DNA of 64,000 nucleotides from Fertoeibacter niger (lineage in GTDB: Bacteria; Pseudomonadota; Alphaproteobacteria; Rhodobacterales; Rhodobacteraceae). The notes under the pieces were generated by a model. It was given only the letters and a program-made list of their open reading frames with translations. It ran no database searches and was not told the origin of the DNA. Position numbers and translations under genes: made by a program. Shown here piece after piece: positions 10,870 through 19,902 of this stretch (within the stretch, counting starts at the first letter, position 1; each line of letters starts with the position of its first letter). The stretch is taken from assembly GCF_009380135.2 (NCBI RefSeq), contig NZ_WHUT02000006.1, forward strand, positions 224,621 through 288,620. Reading direction: 5' to 3'.

Positions 10870-11292
10870 TCAGGCCCGCATGTGCCGCGCCCGCGCACCG
10901 CGTTCGATGGCGGCGGCGTGCAGGCGGTCGATGTTCAACTCATCGCGGATTTCCTCCAGCAGCCGCAGTTCGGGCTGATAGAGTTGGCCATCCGCCGCCG
11001 CCACGTCGCAGGCCAGCGCATAGGCGGTTTCCCACAGCCGTTCGGGCAGGGCCGCGCGGATCAGGCCGAACAGGGCATCAAGGCCGTCTTCCTCTTCGAA
11101 CAGGTCGAAAACGGTCTGCGCGATGCGGCGGATGCGGTCGGGATCATAGTCGCCGAAGATCGGCATGTGGTTGACCGTGCGCTGGATCGCCACCAGTTCC
11201 GACGTGCGGATATGCACATCCGACGCCGAAACCGCGATCATGATGGCCACCAGCGCATCCTGCGGGGTCATGGAGGGCAGCGTTTCGGGCAT
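10870..11292 (-). CDS. TerB-like tellurite-resistance family protein
   Basis: A 140-residue all-helical soluble protein. TPQDALVAIMIAVSASDVHIRTSE and the second-half ALACDVAAADGQLYQPELRLLEEI match the two-repeat TerB/DjlA-N fold, in which D.. A.. G..  turns bind metal. AAGGAG gives a 6-base spacing to the second of two adjacent ATGs (11292). No other ter genes are present, so a link to tellurite itself is weak. It is convergent with dacB. Confidence 0.78.
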   Translation of the reverse strand: MPETLPSMTPQDALVAIMIAVSASDVHIRTSELVAIQRTVNHMPIFGDYDPDRIRRIAQTVFDLFEEEDGLDALFGLIRAALPERLWETAYALACDVAAADGQLYQPELRLLEEIRDELNIDRLHAAAIERGARARHMRA

Positions 11293-11407
11293 CATCGGCT
11301 CCTTCGGGCGGGCAGTGTTGCGGCGCAGAATATTGACGGGGGGGGCCTCGGGCAATAGGAGACGGGTGCGGTGACACGGGGTTGCCGCAAAGTTGAGGGA
11401 TGTGCCG

Positions 11408-12988
11408 ATGTCGGCCCTGCGTGATGCTGCGATGAATTCGAAAGCCTGGCCCTTTGAAGAGGCCCGCCGCATCCTCAAACGCTATGACGGCAAGATGCCC
11501 GCCAAAGGCTATGTGCTGTTTGAAACCGGCTATGGCCCGTCAGGCCTGCCGCATATCGGCACCTTCGGCGAGGTGGCGCGCACCACGATGATCCGCCGGG
11601 CGTTTCAGACGATTTCGGATATTCCCACCCGGCTGATCTGTTTTTCCGATGACATGGACGGGATGCGCAAGATCCCCGACAATGTGCCGCAACCCGAGAT
11701 GCTGGCGCTGCACAAGCAGAAACCGCTGACGGCGGTGCCCGACCCGTTCGGCGAGTTCGAGAGTTTCGGCCATCATAACAACGCGATGCTGCGGCGTTTC
11801 CTCGATACGTTCGGGTTTGAGTATGAGTTCATCTCGGCCACCGATTTCTACAAAGAGGGCCGGTTTGACGAAATACTGCTGCGCGCGGCGGAACGCTATG
11901 ACGCGCTGATGGCGGTGATGCTGGCAAGCCTGCGGGACGAGCGGCAGCAGACCTATTCGATCTTTCTGCCGATCTCGCCCCAGTCGGGCCGGGTTCTGTA
12001 TGTGCCGTTGAAGAATGTGGATGCCAAGGCGGGCACCGTCACCTTTGACGACGAGGATGGCACGGAAACCACGCTGCCAGTGACGGGCGGCAATGTGAAG
12101 CTGCAATGGAAGCCCGATTTCGGTGCCCGCTGGGCGGCGCTGGACGTGGATTTCGAAATGTATGGCAAGGATCATTCGACCAACACGCCGATCTACGATT
12201 CGATCTGCGAGATTCTGGGCGGGCGCAAGCCCGAGCATTTCAGCTATGAATTGTTCCTGGACGAGAATGGCGAGAAAATCTCGAAGTCCAAAGGCAACGG
12301 GCTGACTATTGACGAATGGCTGACCTATGCCAGCACAGAATCCCTGTCGTATTTCATGTTCCTGAAGCCCAAGACGGCAAAGCGGATGCATTTCGACGTG
12401 ATCCCCAAGGCGGTGGATGAATATCACCAGCAGTTGCGCGCCTATGCCACGCAGGATGTTGCGGCGCAGGTGAACAACCCGGTCTGGCACATCCACAACG
12501 GCAATCCGCCGGAATCGAAAATGGTGGTTCCGTTTGCGATGCTGCTGAACCTTGCGTCTGTGGCAAGTGCCAAGGACAAGGCGGGCCTTTGGGGGTTCAT
12601 CCAGCGCTATGCGCCGGGGGCCAGCCCCGAAACCCACCCCGATCTGGATGCGGCGGCGGGTTTTGCGCTGCGGTATTTCGATGATTTCGTGGCACCGAAG
12701 CGCGTGTTCCGCCTGCCCACAGATGCCGAGCGTGCCGCGATGGAAGACCTGCGCGGGCGGCTGGCCGCGTGGGACGGGGGGCTTGATGCCGATGCCTTGC
12801 AGACCATGGTGTTTGCCGTGGGCAAGGACTACGGGTTCGAGCCGCTGCGCGACTGGTTCAAGGCGCTTTACGAAGTGCTGCTTGGCGCATCGGAAGGCCC
12901 GCGTTTTGGTGGGTTCGTGGCACTTTACGGCGTGGATGAAACCATTGCGCTGATCGACAAGGGGCTGTCGGGCACGCTGGTGGCGTGA
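11408..12988 (+). CDS. lysK: Lysyl-tRNA synthetase, class I
   Basis: 526 residues. It charges tRNA-Lys, using the archaeal-type class I fold found in a subset of bacteria including Rhodobacterales. The HIGH-equivalent is [10 protein letters not shown] and the KMSKS-equivalent is KISKSKGNG. The start MSALRDAAM has GAGGG 9 bases upstream; an in-frame TTG at 11393 lies inside that ribosome site and is rejected. Confidence 0.95.
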   Translation: MSALRDAAMNSKAWPFEEARRILKRYDGKMPAKGYVLFETGYGPSGLPHIGTFGEVARTTMIRRAFQTISDIPTRLICFSDDMDGMRKIPDNVPQPEMLALHKQKPLTAVPDPFGEFESFGHHNNAMLRRFLDTFGFEYEFISATDFYKEGRFDEILLRAAERYDALMAVMLASLRDERQQTYSIFLPISPQSGRVLYVPLKNVDAKAGTVTFDDEDGTETTLPVTGGNVKLQWKPDFGARWAALDVDFEMYGKDHSTNTPIYDSICEILGGRKPEHFSYELFLDENGEKISKSKGNGLTIDEWLTYASTESLSYFMFLKPKTAKRMHFDVIPKAVDEYHQQLRAYATQDVAAQVNNPVWHIHNGNPPESKMVVPFAMLLNLASVASAKDKAGLWGFIQRYAPGASPETHPDLDAAAGFALRYFDDFVAPKRVFRLPTDAERAAMEDLRGRLAAWDGGLDADALQTMVFAVGKDYGFEPLRDWFKALYEVLLGASEGPRFGGFVALYGVDETIALIDKGLSGTLVA

Positions 12989-13051
12989 CGCTTGATTTCA
13001 CCCGACGTTGATCTACCCTTTGTTTTGGGGGACGTTGACGGAGGGTCGAAC

Positions 13052-13468
13052 ATGCGGCTTACGGCTTACGGATGTCTACTCGCGGCGCTGATGGCCATGC
13101 CCATCGGTGCCGTGGCGCAGGAAACGCGCAACCCGGGGATCGAGGCGACCATTCTGGGCCAGTTCGATGCCTTCAAGGCCCAGGACTTCGGCAGGGCGTT
13201 CACCTATGCCTCGCCGACCATCAAGGGCATGTTCGGCACGGCGGAACGGTTCGGCATGATGGTGCAGAACGGCTATCCCATGGTGGCGCAACCCTCATCA
13301 GTGCGGTTGCTGGAACTGCGCAGTGTGGCAGGCGGGCTGTGGCAGCGGGTCATGGTGACGGATCAGGGCGGCCGCACGCATATTCTGGATTACCAGATGG
13401 TTGAGACGCCGGAAGGCTGGCAGATCAACGCCGTGCAACTGCTGCCCGACGCGGGTGTAGGGGCCTGA
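13052..13468 (+). CDS. Exported DUF4864 protein
   Basis: 138 residues with a Sec signal peptide (LTAYGCLLAALMAMPIGAVA, cleavage near AQE). The mature part (ILGQFDAFKAQDFGRAFTYASPTIKGMF then LDYQMVETPEGWQINAV) matches DUF4864, an NTF2-like fold of unknown function. GGAGGG sits 6 bases before ATG 13052. It is probably periplasmic and may be cotranscribed with lysK, whose stop is 63 bp upstream. Confidence 0.82.
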   Translation: MRLTAYGCLLAALMAMPIGAVAQETRNPGIEATILGQFDAFKAQDFGRAFTYASPTIKGMFGTAERFGMMVQNGYPMVAQPSSVRLLELRSVAGGLWQRVMVTDQGGRTHILDYQMVETPEGWQINAVQLLPDAGVGA

Positions 13469-13726
13469 TCGGGTCGCGTCCCTTGCCTGCGCGCTCATCC
13501 TGGCCAGCGTATCCCCGCCGAAGGCTTTTGCCGACTGCGGCCGGCTCCTGATGTGGCACGGCTGATCCCCGGCGGGCGGTGCTGTGCGCCGCACGCCACC
13601 GTTGCGCAAAGGCTCTCCGCAGCGCGCGGCGGGGTCAGTCGGCGTTAACCCCGCATTGGTAATTCTGCGGTCCGTGCGGCGGGCTTGTCCTGCCTGTGGT
13701 TGGCGGAAACGAGCGGGGATTTCACG

Positions 13727-16015
13727 ATGAACAAGGCGATTACCGACGGGCTGGTGCTGATGCCGCCGCCGTTTTCGGCGGGGCTGAACCTGTGGTCGCG
13801 CGAGGATGGCACGCCCGGATCGGCCAGCTATGCGGGCCAGCCCAATGCGGCCTTCGTGCCGGCGGATCAGGATTTCGCAGGCTGCATGGAATTGCAGAAA
13901 ACCGTGGGAACACAAAGCCTGCGCGCCTTTGCCCAGACGCCGCTGAGGCCCGGGATGTATCTGCGCGTCACCGCCCGGGTCAAGGCAATCGCGGGCAGCC
14001 TGCCCTCGGTGCGCATTGCGGGTTGGGCCGGGCGATCGAATGGCAGCAATGTCAGCGGCGTGCCGCAAACTGGCCCGGCCAAGGCACTGACCAGCTATGG
14101 CGAGGTGGTGACGGTGACGGCGATCATCGGATCGGGCGACCGGCAGGGCGTGGACATGGTCTGGGGAACTGCCGCCGTTTATGGCCACTTCGGTCTGGAT
14201 CTGACGGGGCCGACGGGCGGCGTCGTGCGCATCGACGACATCGTGATCGAGGATGTGACCGATGTATTCCACCGCAACATGATGGACTGGGTGGATGTGC
14301 GCGACTATGGCGCGCTGGGTGACGGTGTGACCGATGATGCGGCGGCCTTTGCGGCAGCGGATGCCGCGGCCGACGGCCGGCGCGTGCTGGTTTCGGCGGG
14401 CCAGTATTATCTGGGCGAAAGCGTGACGATCAATTCGCGTGTTTCGTTCGAGGGCACGCTGACCATGCCCGCCAACGCGCGCCTCGCCTGCACGCGGAAC
14501 TATGATCTGGATACCTATGCCTCTGCCTTTGGCGGGGAGCTGGCGGGGTTTCGCCGCGCGCTTCAGGTCCTGTTCTACTTCTCGGACCATGTGACGCTGG
14601 ATCTCAGCGGGCGGCGGGTTGATCTGCCGGCGCCGGTTGACGTGGCAGATGTGGCGGGGCTTGCATCCTTTGCACAGCGCCGCGTGCTGACCAACGGGCA
14701 GTTGAATGTGGTGGCGGGCAGCGCCTGGAACACCAGCACCACAACCTCGGTGGCGACCTATGCCCCGGCGCAGCCCTATCGCCTGACGGGGGTGACAAAT
14801 GTGGCCAATGTGCCGGTCGGCGCGCGGGTCAGCGGCACCGGCGTTGGGCGCGAGGTTTATGTGCTGTCAAAGAACGTGGGCGCGGGCACATTGGACCTGA
14901 GCCAGCCCCTGTGGGCCGCGGCGGGCACCCGCACATTCACCTTTCATCGCTACAAATACGTTCTGGATTTCAGCGGGTTTTCCAGCCTGCAGAAGTTCGA
15001 GGTCACGGATATCGAGTTTCAGTGCAACGGCGAGGCCAGCGCCATCATGCTGGCCCCGTCGGGAAACACCTTTCGTCTGGCGGATTCGGTGGTGAACAAG
15101 CCGAAGGACCGGGGCATCACCTCGATCGGGGCGGGCTGTCAGGGGATGTTTGTCGATCAATGCCAGTTCCTGTCAAATGAACAGCCGCTGCGCGCACAGG
15201 ACCGCACGACCATCGCGCTGAACGTCAACAGCAATGACGCCAAGATCCGTGACAACCGCATCGTCCGTTTTGCGCATTTCGCGGTGATGAATGGCACGGG
15301 CCACATGTTCATCGGCAACCATTTCTTTCAGGGCGACGAGGAAACCGCAGGCGTGCGCCGCGCCGGGCTGATCTTTACCCAGCCCAATGTGAAAACACTG
15401 GTCACAAGCAACTACATCGACAACTGCTTTATCGAATGGTCGAACGAACATGACCAGGCACCCGATTTCAGCAACGAGTTTTCCTTTGGCGGCATGACGG
15501 TGGATGGCAACATTTTTACCGTCAACGATGCCGGGTCGTTCTTTCGATGGTTCGTGGTGACGCCACGCGGCCCGGGGCATTACATCAACGGGCTGAGTGT
15601 GACGGGCAACACGTTCCGCACGGTGAATGCCAATGTTGACCGGGTAGAGGCAGTGGATACGACCCATGCGGATCTGGATTATGCCCGCTTTCGCAACGTG
15701 GTGTTCTCGGCCAACACCTTCAACGGCATCAGCCAGATCACGGCCAGCCCCCTGACCATAGAACATGCCCAAGGCACCCCCGCCGATACCTGGGTGGTGG
15801 ACGGGGCTGCCTATCTGCCGTTCGGCGGACGGGCGCGCAATGTTCAGGCCGTGGTGGCAGAGGGGGCGATCACCAATGTCAACAACGTGCAGCAGGTGCC
15901 AGTGCCCTATGTGCAGCTTGAACAGGGCAGCGGCGGGCGGTTCGTGCATCTGCGCTGGCCGGCGGCCGTGAAGGGGCGGGTGCATGTGACCCTGCGCTGC
16001 GACGCGCCGGTATAA
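13727..16015 (+). CDS. Pectate-lyase-superfamily right-handed beta-helix protein
   Basis: 762 residues. Residues about 20-185 form a beta-rich N-terminal region resembling a carbohydrate-binding domain. The signature WVDVRDYGALGDGVTDDAAAF (about 190-210) then opens a long parallel beta-helix of the GH28-related type, with repeated short strands such as TSNYIDNCFIE and VTGNTFRTVN. The layout recalls polysaccharide lyases or phage tailspikes. No signal peptide is seen at MNKAITDG. The substrate is unknown. A 258-bp gap separates it from the DUF4864 gene, and I see nothing coding there. Confidence 0.75.
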   Translation: MNKAITDGLVLMPPPFSAGLNLWSREDGTPGSASYAGQPNAAFVPADQDFAGCMELQKTVGTQSLRAFAQTPLRPGMYLRVTARVKAIAGSLPSVRIAGWAGRSNGSNVSGVPQTGPAKALTSYGEVVTVTAIIGSGDRQGVDMVWGTAAVYGHFGLDLTGPTGGVVRIDDIVIEDVTDVFHRNMMDWVDVRDYGALGDGVTDDAAAFAAADAAADGRRVLVSAGQYYLGESVTINSRVSFEGTLTMPANARLACTRNYDLDTYASAFGGELAGFRRALQVLFYFSDHVTLDLSGRRVDLPAPVDVADVAGLASFAQRRVLTNGQLNVVAGSAWNTSTTTSVATYAPAQPYRLTGVTNVANVPVGARVSGTGVGREVYVLSKNVGAGTLDLSQPLWAAAGTRTFTFHRYKYVLDFSGFSSLQKFEVTDIEFQCNGEASAIMLAPSGNTFRLADSVVNKPKDRGITSIGAGCQGMFVDQCQFLSNEQPLRAQDRTTIALNVNSNDAKIRDNRIVRFAHFAVMNGTGHMFIGNHFFQGDEETAGVRRAGLIFTQPNVKTLVTSNYIDNCFIEWSNEHDQAPDFSNEFSFGGMTVDGNIFTVNDAGSFFRWFVVTPRGPGHYINGLSVTGNTFRTVNANVDRVEAVDTTHADLDYARFRNVVFSANTFNGISQITASPLTIEHAQGTPADTWVVDGAAYLPFGGRARNVQAVVAEGAITNVNNVQQVPVPYVQLEQGSGGRFVHLRWPAAVKGRVHVTLRCDAPV

Positions 16016-16022
16016 GCGGGCT

Positions 16023-16043
16023 GGGGGGCGAAGGCCCCCTTTT
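16023..16043. terminator. Terminator between convergent genes
   Basis: A G-run, GAAG loop and C-run hairpin followed by TTTT lies immediately after the beta-helix gene. It overlaps the last bases of the convergent oxidase-family gene, so it may serve both strands. Confidence 0.6.
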
Positions 16044-16534
16044 CATAGGTGCAGGTCTTCTGCCGTCAGCCGGTGCGCCCGGCCGAAGCCGCCGTTCAGC
16101 AATGCCGACAGCGGTTCCAGCCGCACCAGCGCGAAATCGGCAAAGTCGATGTAGAGCGCCGATTTGGGATGTGTGGTCAGCCAATGGTCGCGCAGGACGG
16201 CATGTTCGGTGCTGTCGCGGGCAATGAAACGGGCGGTGACGCGGATCATCAGGCGCGGATGTGTCAGCGGGTCGCCCTTTGGCCCCGGCTCGCCCACCAT
16301 CAGGGCAGCCACCGGATTTGCAGCCAGGGCCGCGTGATGGGGGGCAAGGGCCGAAATCAGCGTCAAGGGTGTGCCGACCGGTGTCAGGCCAAGGGCGATG
16401 CGGCTGATGCCGGGGGTGCCGGTTTCAGGGTCGGTCACGGCAAGCGCGCCATGGCGTGCGGTTGCCAGCAGGCCCTGCGCCATGGTGCGGGCGGCGTCAT
16501 CGGCAGGGGCGACGGGATCGGGGTTTTGCGGCAT
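16043..16534 (-). CDS. Pyridoxamine 5'-phosphate oxidase-fold protein (HugZ-like)
   Basis: 163 residues with a split-barrel FMN-binding fold: ARHGALAVTDPETGTPGISRIA, then PLTLISALAPHHAALAANPVAALMVGE and PLTHPRLMIRVTARFI. HugZ-type members degrade or bind haem; others are flavin reductases. The C-terminal GFGRAHRL segment resembles the HugZ family, but the haem ligands are not established. The start is MPQNPDP at 16534 with GAGG upstream. It is divergent from acs. Confidence 0.8.
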   Translation of the reverse strand: MPQNPDPVAPADDAARTMAQGLLATARHGALAVTDPETGTPGISRIALGLTPVGTPLTLISALAPHHAALAANPVAALMVGEPGPKGDPLTHPRLMIRVTARFIARDSTEHAVLRDHWLTTHPKSALYIDFADFALVRLEPLSALLNGGFGRAHRLTAEDLHL

Positions 16535-16923
16535 GGGGCCTCGCGGAGCAGGACAGGGGCGCGGGCGTCGGGCTGGCTGTGCCTTGGTTAGCGACGCCAC
16601 GGGCGGATTGCAAGCGGGGCGAATCAGCCGTTTTTGAGCGGTTGATAGTGGTTCAGGCATCAAAGTGCGGTGTTCGCCCGGGTGCGATGGCCAAGGCCCG
16701 GTGTTGTGAAGCGGCAGGGCGTTGAAAAACAAGGTCTAAGGCGGCACAAATTCGCCGTAATTTACAAATTTCCGAACGCTATGGTCAAGAAATTTACAGA
16801 AAATCATAAGACTTAAAGGGGGTTACATAAAAATTGACAACTTGCTAATGTGTCCTTGGGGATGGTTGACGCACAATTGCCGATGCCACAGGGCGGGCGC
16901 TGGCCCGCGACGGAGGAGCACAG
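16535..16923. promoter_or_regulatory. AT-rich acs upstream region with repeated TTTACA motifs
   Basis: This 389-bp gap holds no gene. From 16741 to about 16860 it is much more AT-rich than its surroundings. TTTACA occurs at 16761-16766 and 16793-16798, 32 bp apart (about three helix turns), and ACAAATT occurs at 16746 and 16764. These look like operator half-sites. A TTGACA hexamer lies at 16834-16839 but no convincing -10 follows. In Rhodobacter relatives, acetate and propionate genes are controlled by ScfR/RamB-type regulators that bind TTTGCAAA-like repeats; the link here is inference. Confidence 0.45.
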
Positions 16924-18882
16924 ATGTCAGACCATGGGCAGGCGGTTTACACCGCCTCGAAAGATTTCATCGCAGCCGCACATGTCGATGCCGCCGCCTA
17001 TGACCGGATGTATGCGGCATCGGTCGCCGACCCCGAGGCCTTCTGGGCCGAGCAGGGCAAGCGAATTGACTGGATCACCCCCTACACCCTTGTGAAGAAC
17101 ACCGATTTCACATTGGGCCAGGTGTCGATCAAATGGTTCGAGGATGGCGTGCTGAATGTGGCCGCCAATTGCGTTGACCGGCATCTGGCCACACGCGCGA
17201 ACCAGACCGCGATCATCTGGGAGCCTGACCACCCCGCCACGCCTGCGCGCCACATCACCTATGCGCAATTGCATGACGGCGTCTGCCGCATGGCCAATGT
17301 GCTGAAGGCGCAGGGTGTGAAAAAGGGCGACCGGGTGGTGATGTATCTGCCGATGATCCCCGAGGCCGCCTTTGCCATGCTGGCCTGCGCACGGATCGGG
17401 GCGATTCACTCCATCGTTTTCGCGGGGTTCTCGCCTGATGCGCTGGCAAACCGGATCAACGATTCGGCGGCGAAAGTGGTGATCACAGCAGATTTCGCGC
17501 CGCGCGGCGGCAAGAAGACCGGGCTGAAGGCCAATACCGACGCCGCCCTGCTGCATTGCAGCGACCGGGTGAAATGCCTTGTTGTCAAGCATACCGGCGA
17601 CCAGACGACCTGGATCGACGGCCGCGATATCGATTTGAAGGCCGAAATGGCCGCCGCCAGCGCCGACTGCCCGGCCGAGCCGATGGGTGCCGAAGACCCG
17701 CTGTTCATCCTTTACACCTCTGGTTCCACCGGCAAGCCCAAGGGCGTGGTGCATACTTCGGGCGGCTATCTGGTCTATGCGGCGATGACGCATCAGATCA
17801 CCTTCGACTATCAGGAAGGCGACGTCTTCTGGTGCACGGCCGATGTCGGCTGGGTGACGGGGCACAGCTATATCATCTACGGGCCGCTGGCGAACGGGGC
17901 CACGACGGTGATGTTTGAGGGTGTGCCCACCTTCCCCGACGCATCCCGCTTCTGGCAGGTGTGCGACAAGCACAAGGTCACGCAGTTCTACACCGCGCCC
18001 ACGGCGATCCGCAGCCTGATGGGCATGGGCAAGGAATGGGTCGAAAAATGCGATCTCAGCTCATTGCGCCTGCTGGGTTCGGTGGGCGAGCCCATCAACC
18101 CCGAGGCCTGGCACTGGTATAACGAGACGGTGGGCAAGGGCCGCTGCCCGATTGTCGATACCTTCTGGCAGACCGAAACCGGCGGGCATCTGATCACGCC
18201 GCTGCCGGGGGCCATTCCGCAGAAACCGGGCTCGGCGACGAAGCCGTTCTTTGGGGTGAAGCCCATCGTGCTGGATCCGGCGACGGCGCAGATCCAGCAA
18301 GCGACCGAGACTGACGGCGTGCTGTGCATCGCTGACAGCTGGCCGGGGCAGATGCGCACCCTGTGGGGCGACCACGCGCGGTTCGAGGAGGCCTATTTCA
18401 GCCAGTATCCCGGCTATTACTTTACCGGTGACGGCTGCCGCCGCGATGCTGATGGCTATTACTGGATCACCGGGCGGGTGGATGACGTGATCAACGTCTC
18501 GGGGCACCGGATGGGCACGGCCGAGGTCGAAAGTGCGCTGGTCGCACATGCGCAGGTGGCCGAGGCGGCGGTGGTGGGCTATCCGCATGACATCAAGGGG
18601 CAGGGCATCTATGCCTATGTCACGCTGATGAACGGGGTCGAACCCACCGATGCCTTGCGCAAGGAGCTGGAGGGCTGGGTGCGCACCGAGATCGGCCCGA
18701 TTGCCAAGCCCGATCTGATCCAATGGGCCCCCGGCCTGCCGAAAACCCGTTCGGGCAAGATCATGCGCCGCATCCTGCGCAAGATCGCCGAGAATGATTT
18801 CGGCGCATTGGGCGACACATCCACGCTGGCCGATCCGTCAGTGGTGGATGACCTGATCGCCAACCGGATGAACCGGGGCTGA
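16924..18882 (+). CDS. acs: Acetyl-CoA synthetase (AMP-forming)
   Basis: 652 residues, full family length. It activates acetate to acetyl-CoA through acetyl-AMP. The P-loop-like motif [11 protein letters not shown], the [10 protein letters not shown] core motif and the C-terminal TRSGKIMRR with the acetylatable Lys are intact. GGAGGAG precedes the ATG. It heads an acetate-use block with adk, the DUF4212 subunit and an ActP-like symporter. Adenylate kinase next door could recycle the AMP made in this reaction. Confidence 0.97.
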   Translation: MSDHGQAVYTASKDFIAAAHVDAAAYDRMYAASVADPEAFWAEQGKRIDWITPYTLVKNTDFTLGQVSIKWFEDGVLNVAANCVDRHLATRANQTAIIWEPDHPATPARHITYAQLHDGVCRMANVLKAQGVKKGDRVVMYLPMIPEAAFAMLACARIGAIHSIVFAGFSPDALANRINDSAAKVVITADFAPRGGKKTGLKANTDAALLHCSDRVKCLVVKHTGDQTTWIDGRDIDLKAEMAAASADCPAEPMGAEDPLFILYTSGSTGKPKGVVHTSGGYLVYAAMTHQITFDYQEGDVFWCTADVGWVTGHSYIIYGPLANGATTVMFEGVPTFPDASRFWQVCDKHKVTQFYTAPTAIRSLMGMGKEWVEKCDLSSLRLLGSVGEPINPEAWHWYNETVGKGRCPIVDTFWQTETGGHLITPLPGAIPQKPGSATKPFFGVKPIVLDPATAQIQQATETDGVLCIADSWPGQMRTLWGDHARFEEAYFSQYPGYYFTGDGCRRDADGYYWITGRVDDVINVSGHRMGTAEVESALVAHAQVAEAAVVGYPHDIKGQGIYAYVTLMNGVEPTDALRKELEGWVRTEIGPIAKPDLIQWAPGLPKTRSGKIMRRILRKIAENDFGALGDTSTLADPSVVDDLIANRMNRG

Positions 18883-18903
18883 ACGGTGCAGGGTGTCATC
18901 GCC

Positions 18904-19566
18904 ATGCCCGCTGTCGTGATCCTGCTGGGGCCGCCGGGTGCCGGAAAGGGCACACAGGCGCGCATTCTGGAACAGGACTTCGGCCTTGTGCAACTGTCCA
19001 CGGGCGATCTGTTGCGCGCGGCGGTGGCGGCGGGCAGCCCGGCAGGGCTGGCGGCCAAAGCGGTGATGGAAGCAGGCGGGCTGGTCAGCGACGATATCGT
19101 TCTGGCCATCCTGCGTGACCGGATGCGTGATGCCGACACGGCGCGCGGCGTGGTCCTTGACGGCTTTCCGCGCACCACGGCGCAGGCGGCGGCGCTGGAT
19201 GATCTGCTGGCCGCCACAGGCCAGCGTGTCACAGCGGCCATTAGCCTGGAGGTTGAGGATGCCGCGATGGTCGCCCGCATCACCGGGCGCTTTACCTGCG
19301 CGGCTTGCGGCGAGGGCTATCACGACAGCTTCAAGCCGCTGCTGCATGCGGGCCGCTGCGACACCTGCGGCAGCACGGATTTCAAGCGGCGGGCCGATGA
19401 CAATGCCGAAACGGTGCAGGCCCGGCTGGCGGCCTATCACGCCCAGACCGCGCCGCTGATCACGCATTATCAGGCCCAGGGGGTTCTGCAACGGATCGAC
19501 GCGATGGGCGCCATCGCGGACATCCGCAAAAGTTTGGCCGACATCGTAAAATCCGCGTCGGCCTGA
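18904..19566 (+). CDS. adk: Adenylate kinase (zinc-LID type)
   Basis: 220 residues. It interconverts AMP and ATP with two ADP. P-loop GPPGAGKGTQ, LSTGDLLR and DGFPRT are conserved. The LID carries four Cys (CAAC and CDTC), as in zinc-stabilised forms. Start ATG 18904 begins the homologous sequence (MPAVVILLGPPG); an in-frame GTG at 18886 is possible. Its position 21 bp after acs suggests AMP recycling during acetate use. It could be a second adk besides one in the ribosomal-protein region, which is not in view. Confidence 0.9.
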   Translation: MPAVVILLGPPGAGKGTQARILEQDFGLVQLSTGDLLRAAVAAGSPAGLAAKAVMEAGGLVSDDIVLAILRDRMRDADTARGVVLDGFPRTTAQAAALDDLLAATGQRVTAAISLEVEDAAMVARITGRFTCAACGEGYHDSFKPLLHAGRCDTCGSTDFKRRADDNAETVQARLAAYHAQTAPLITHYQAQGVLQRIDAMGAIADIRKSLADIVKSASA

Positions 19567-19629
19567 AAAGGGGGCCACCATCCCCGGAACGGGGGCGGTG
19601 GAGGGTTATAACAACAGGGAGAAGACTTC

Positions 19630-19887
19630 ATGGCGGACAGAACATCGTCCAACGCCTACTGGGCTGCAAACGTTCGGATCATCCTGACTTCACTGGCGAT
19701 CTGGTTCATCTGCTCGTTCGGGCTGGGCATCATCCTGCGACCGGCGCTCAAGGGCATGTCGGTTGGCGGGGCCGACCTCGGGTTCTGGTTCGCCCAGAAC
19801 GGTTCAATCTATGTGTTTCTCGTGCTGATCTTCGTCTACGCGTGGCGGATGAACAAGCTCGACAAAGAACACGGCGTGGAAGAATAA
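19630..19887 (+). CDS. DUF4212 small subunit of a sodium/solute symporter
   Basis: 85 residues with two transmembrane segments (IILTSLAIWFICSFGLGII and GSIYVFLVLIFVYAW). DUF4212 proteins are encoded just before VC_2705-type sodium:solute symporters and are thought to be their small subunit. AGGGAG lies about 8 bases upstream of the ATG. The 15-bp gap to the large subunit supports one transcript. Confidence 0.9.
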   Translation: MADRTSSNAYWAANVRIILTSLAIWFICSFGLGIILRPALKGMSVGGADLGFWFAQNGSIYVFLVLIFVYAWRMNKLDKEHGVEE

Positions 19888-19902
19888 GGGAGCGTCGGAG
19901 CA

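Noticed and set aside
10870..11292. TerB-like gene as part of a tellurite-resistance operon with trgAB
   Set aside because: It is 40 kb away, alone, and the TerB fold is widespread outside tellurite resistance.
13298..14590. Minus-strand frame of 430 codons over the DUF4864 and beta-helix genes
   Set aside because: Antisense to two well-supported genes; composition is unlike a real protein.
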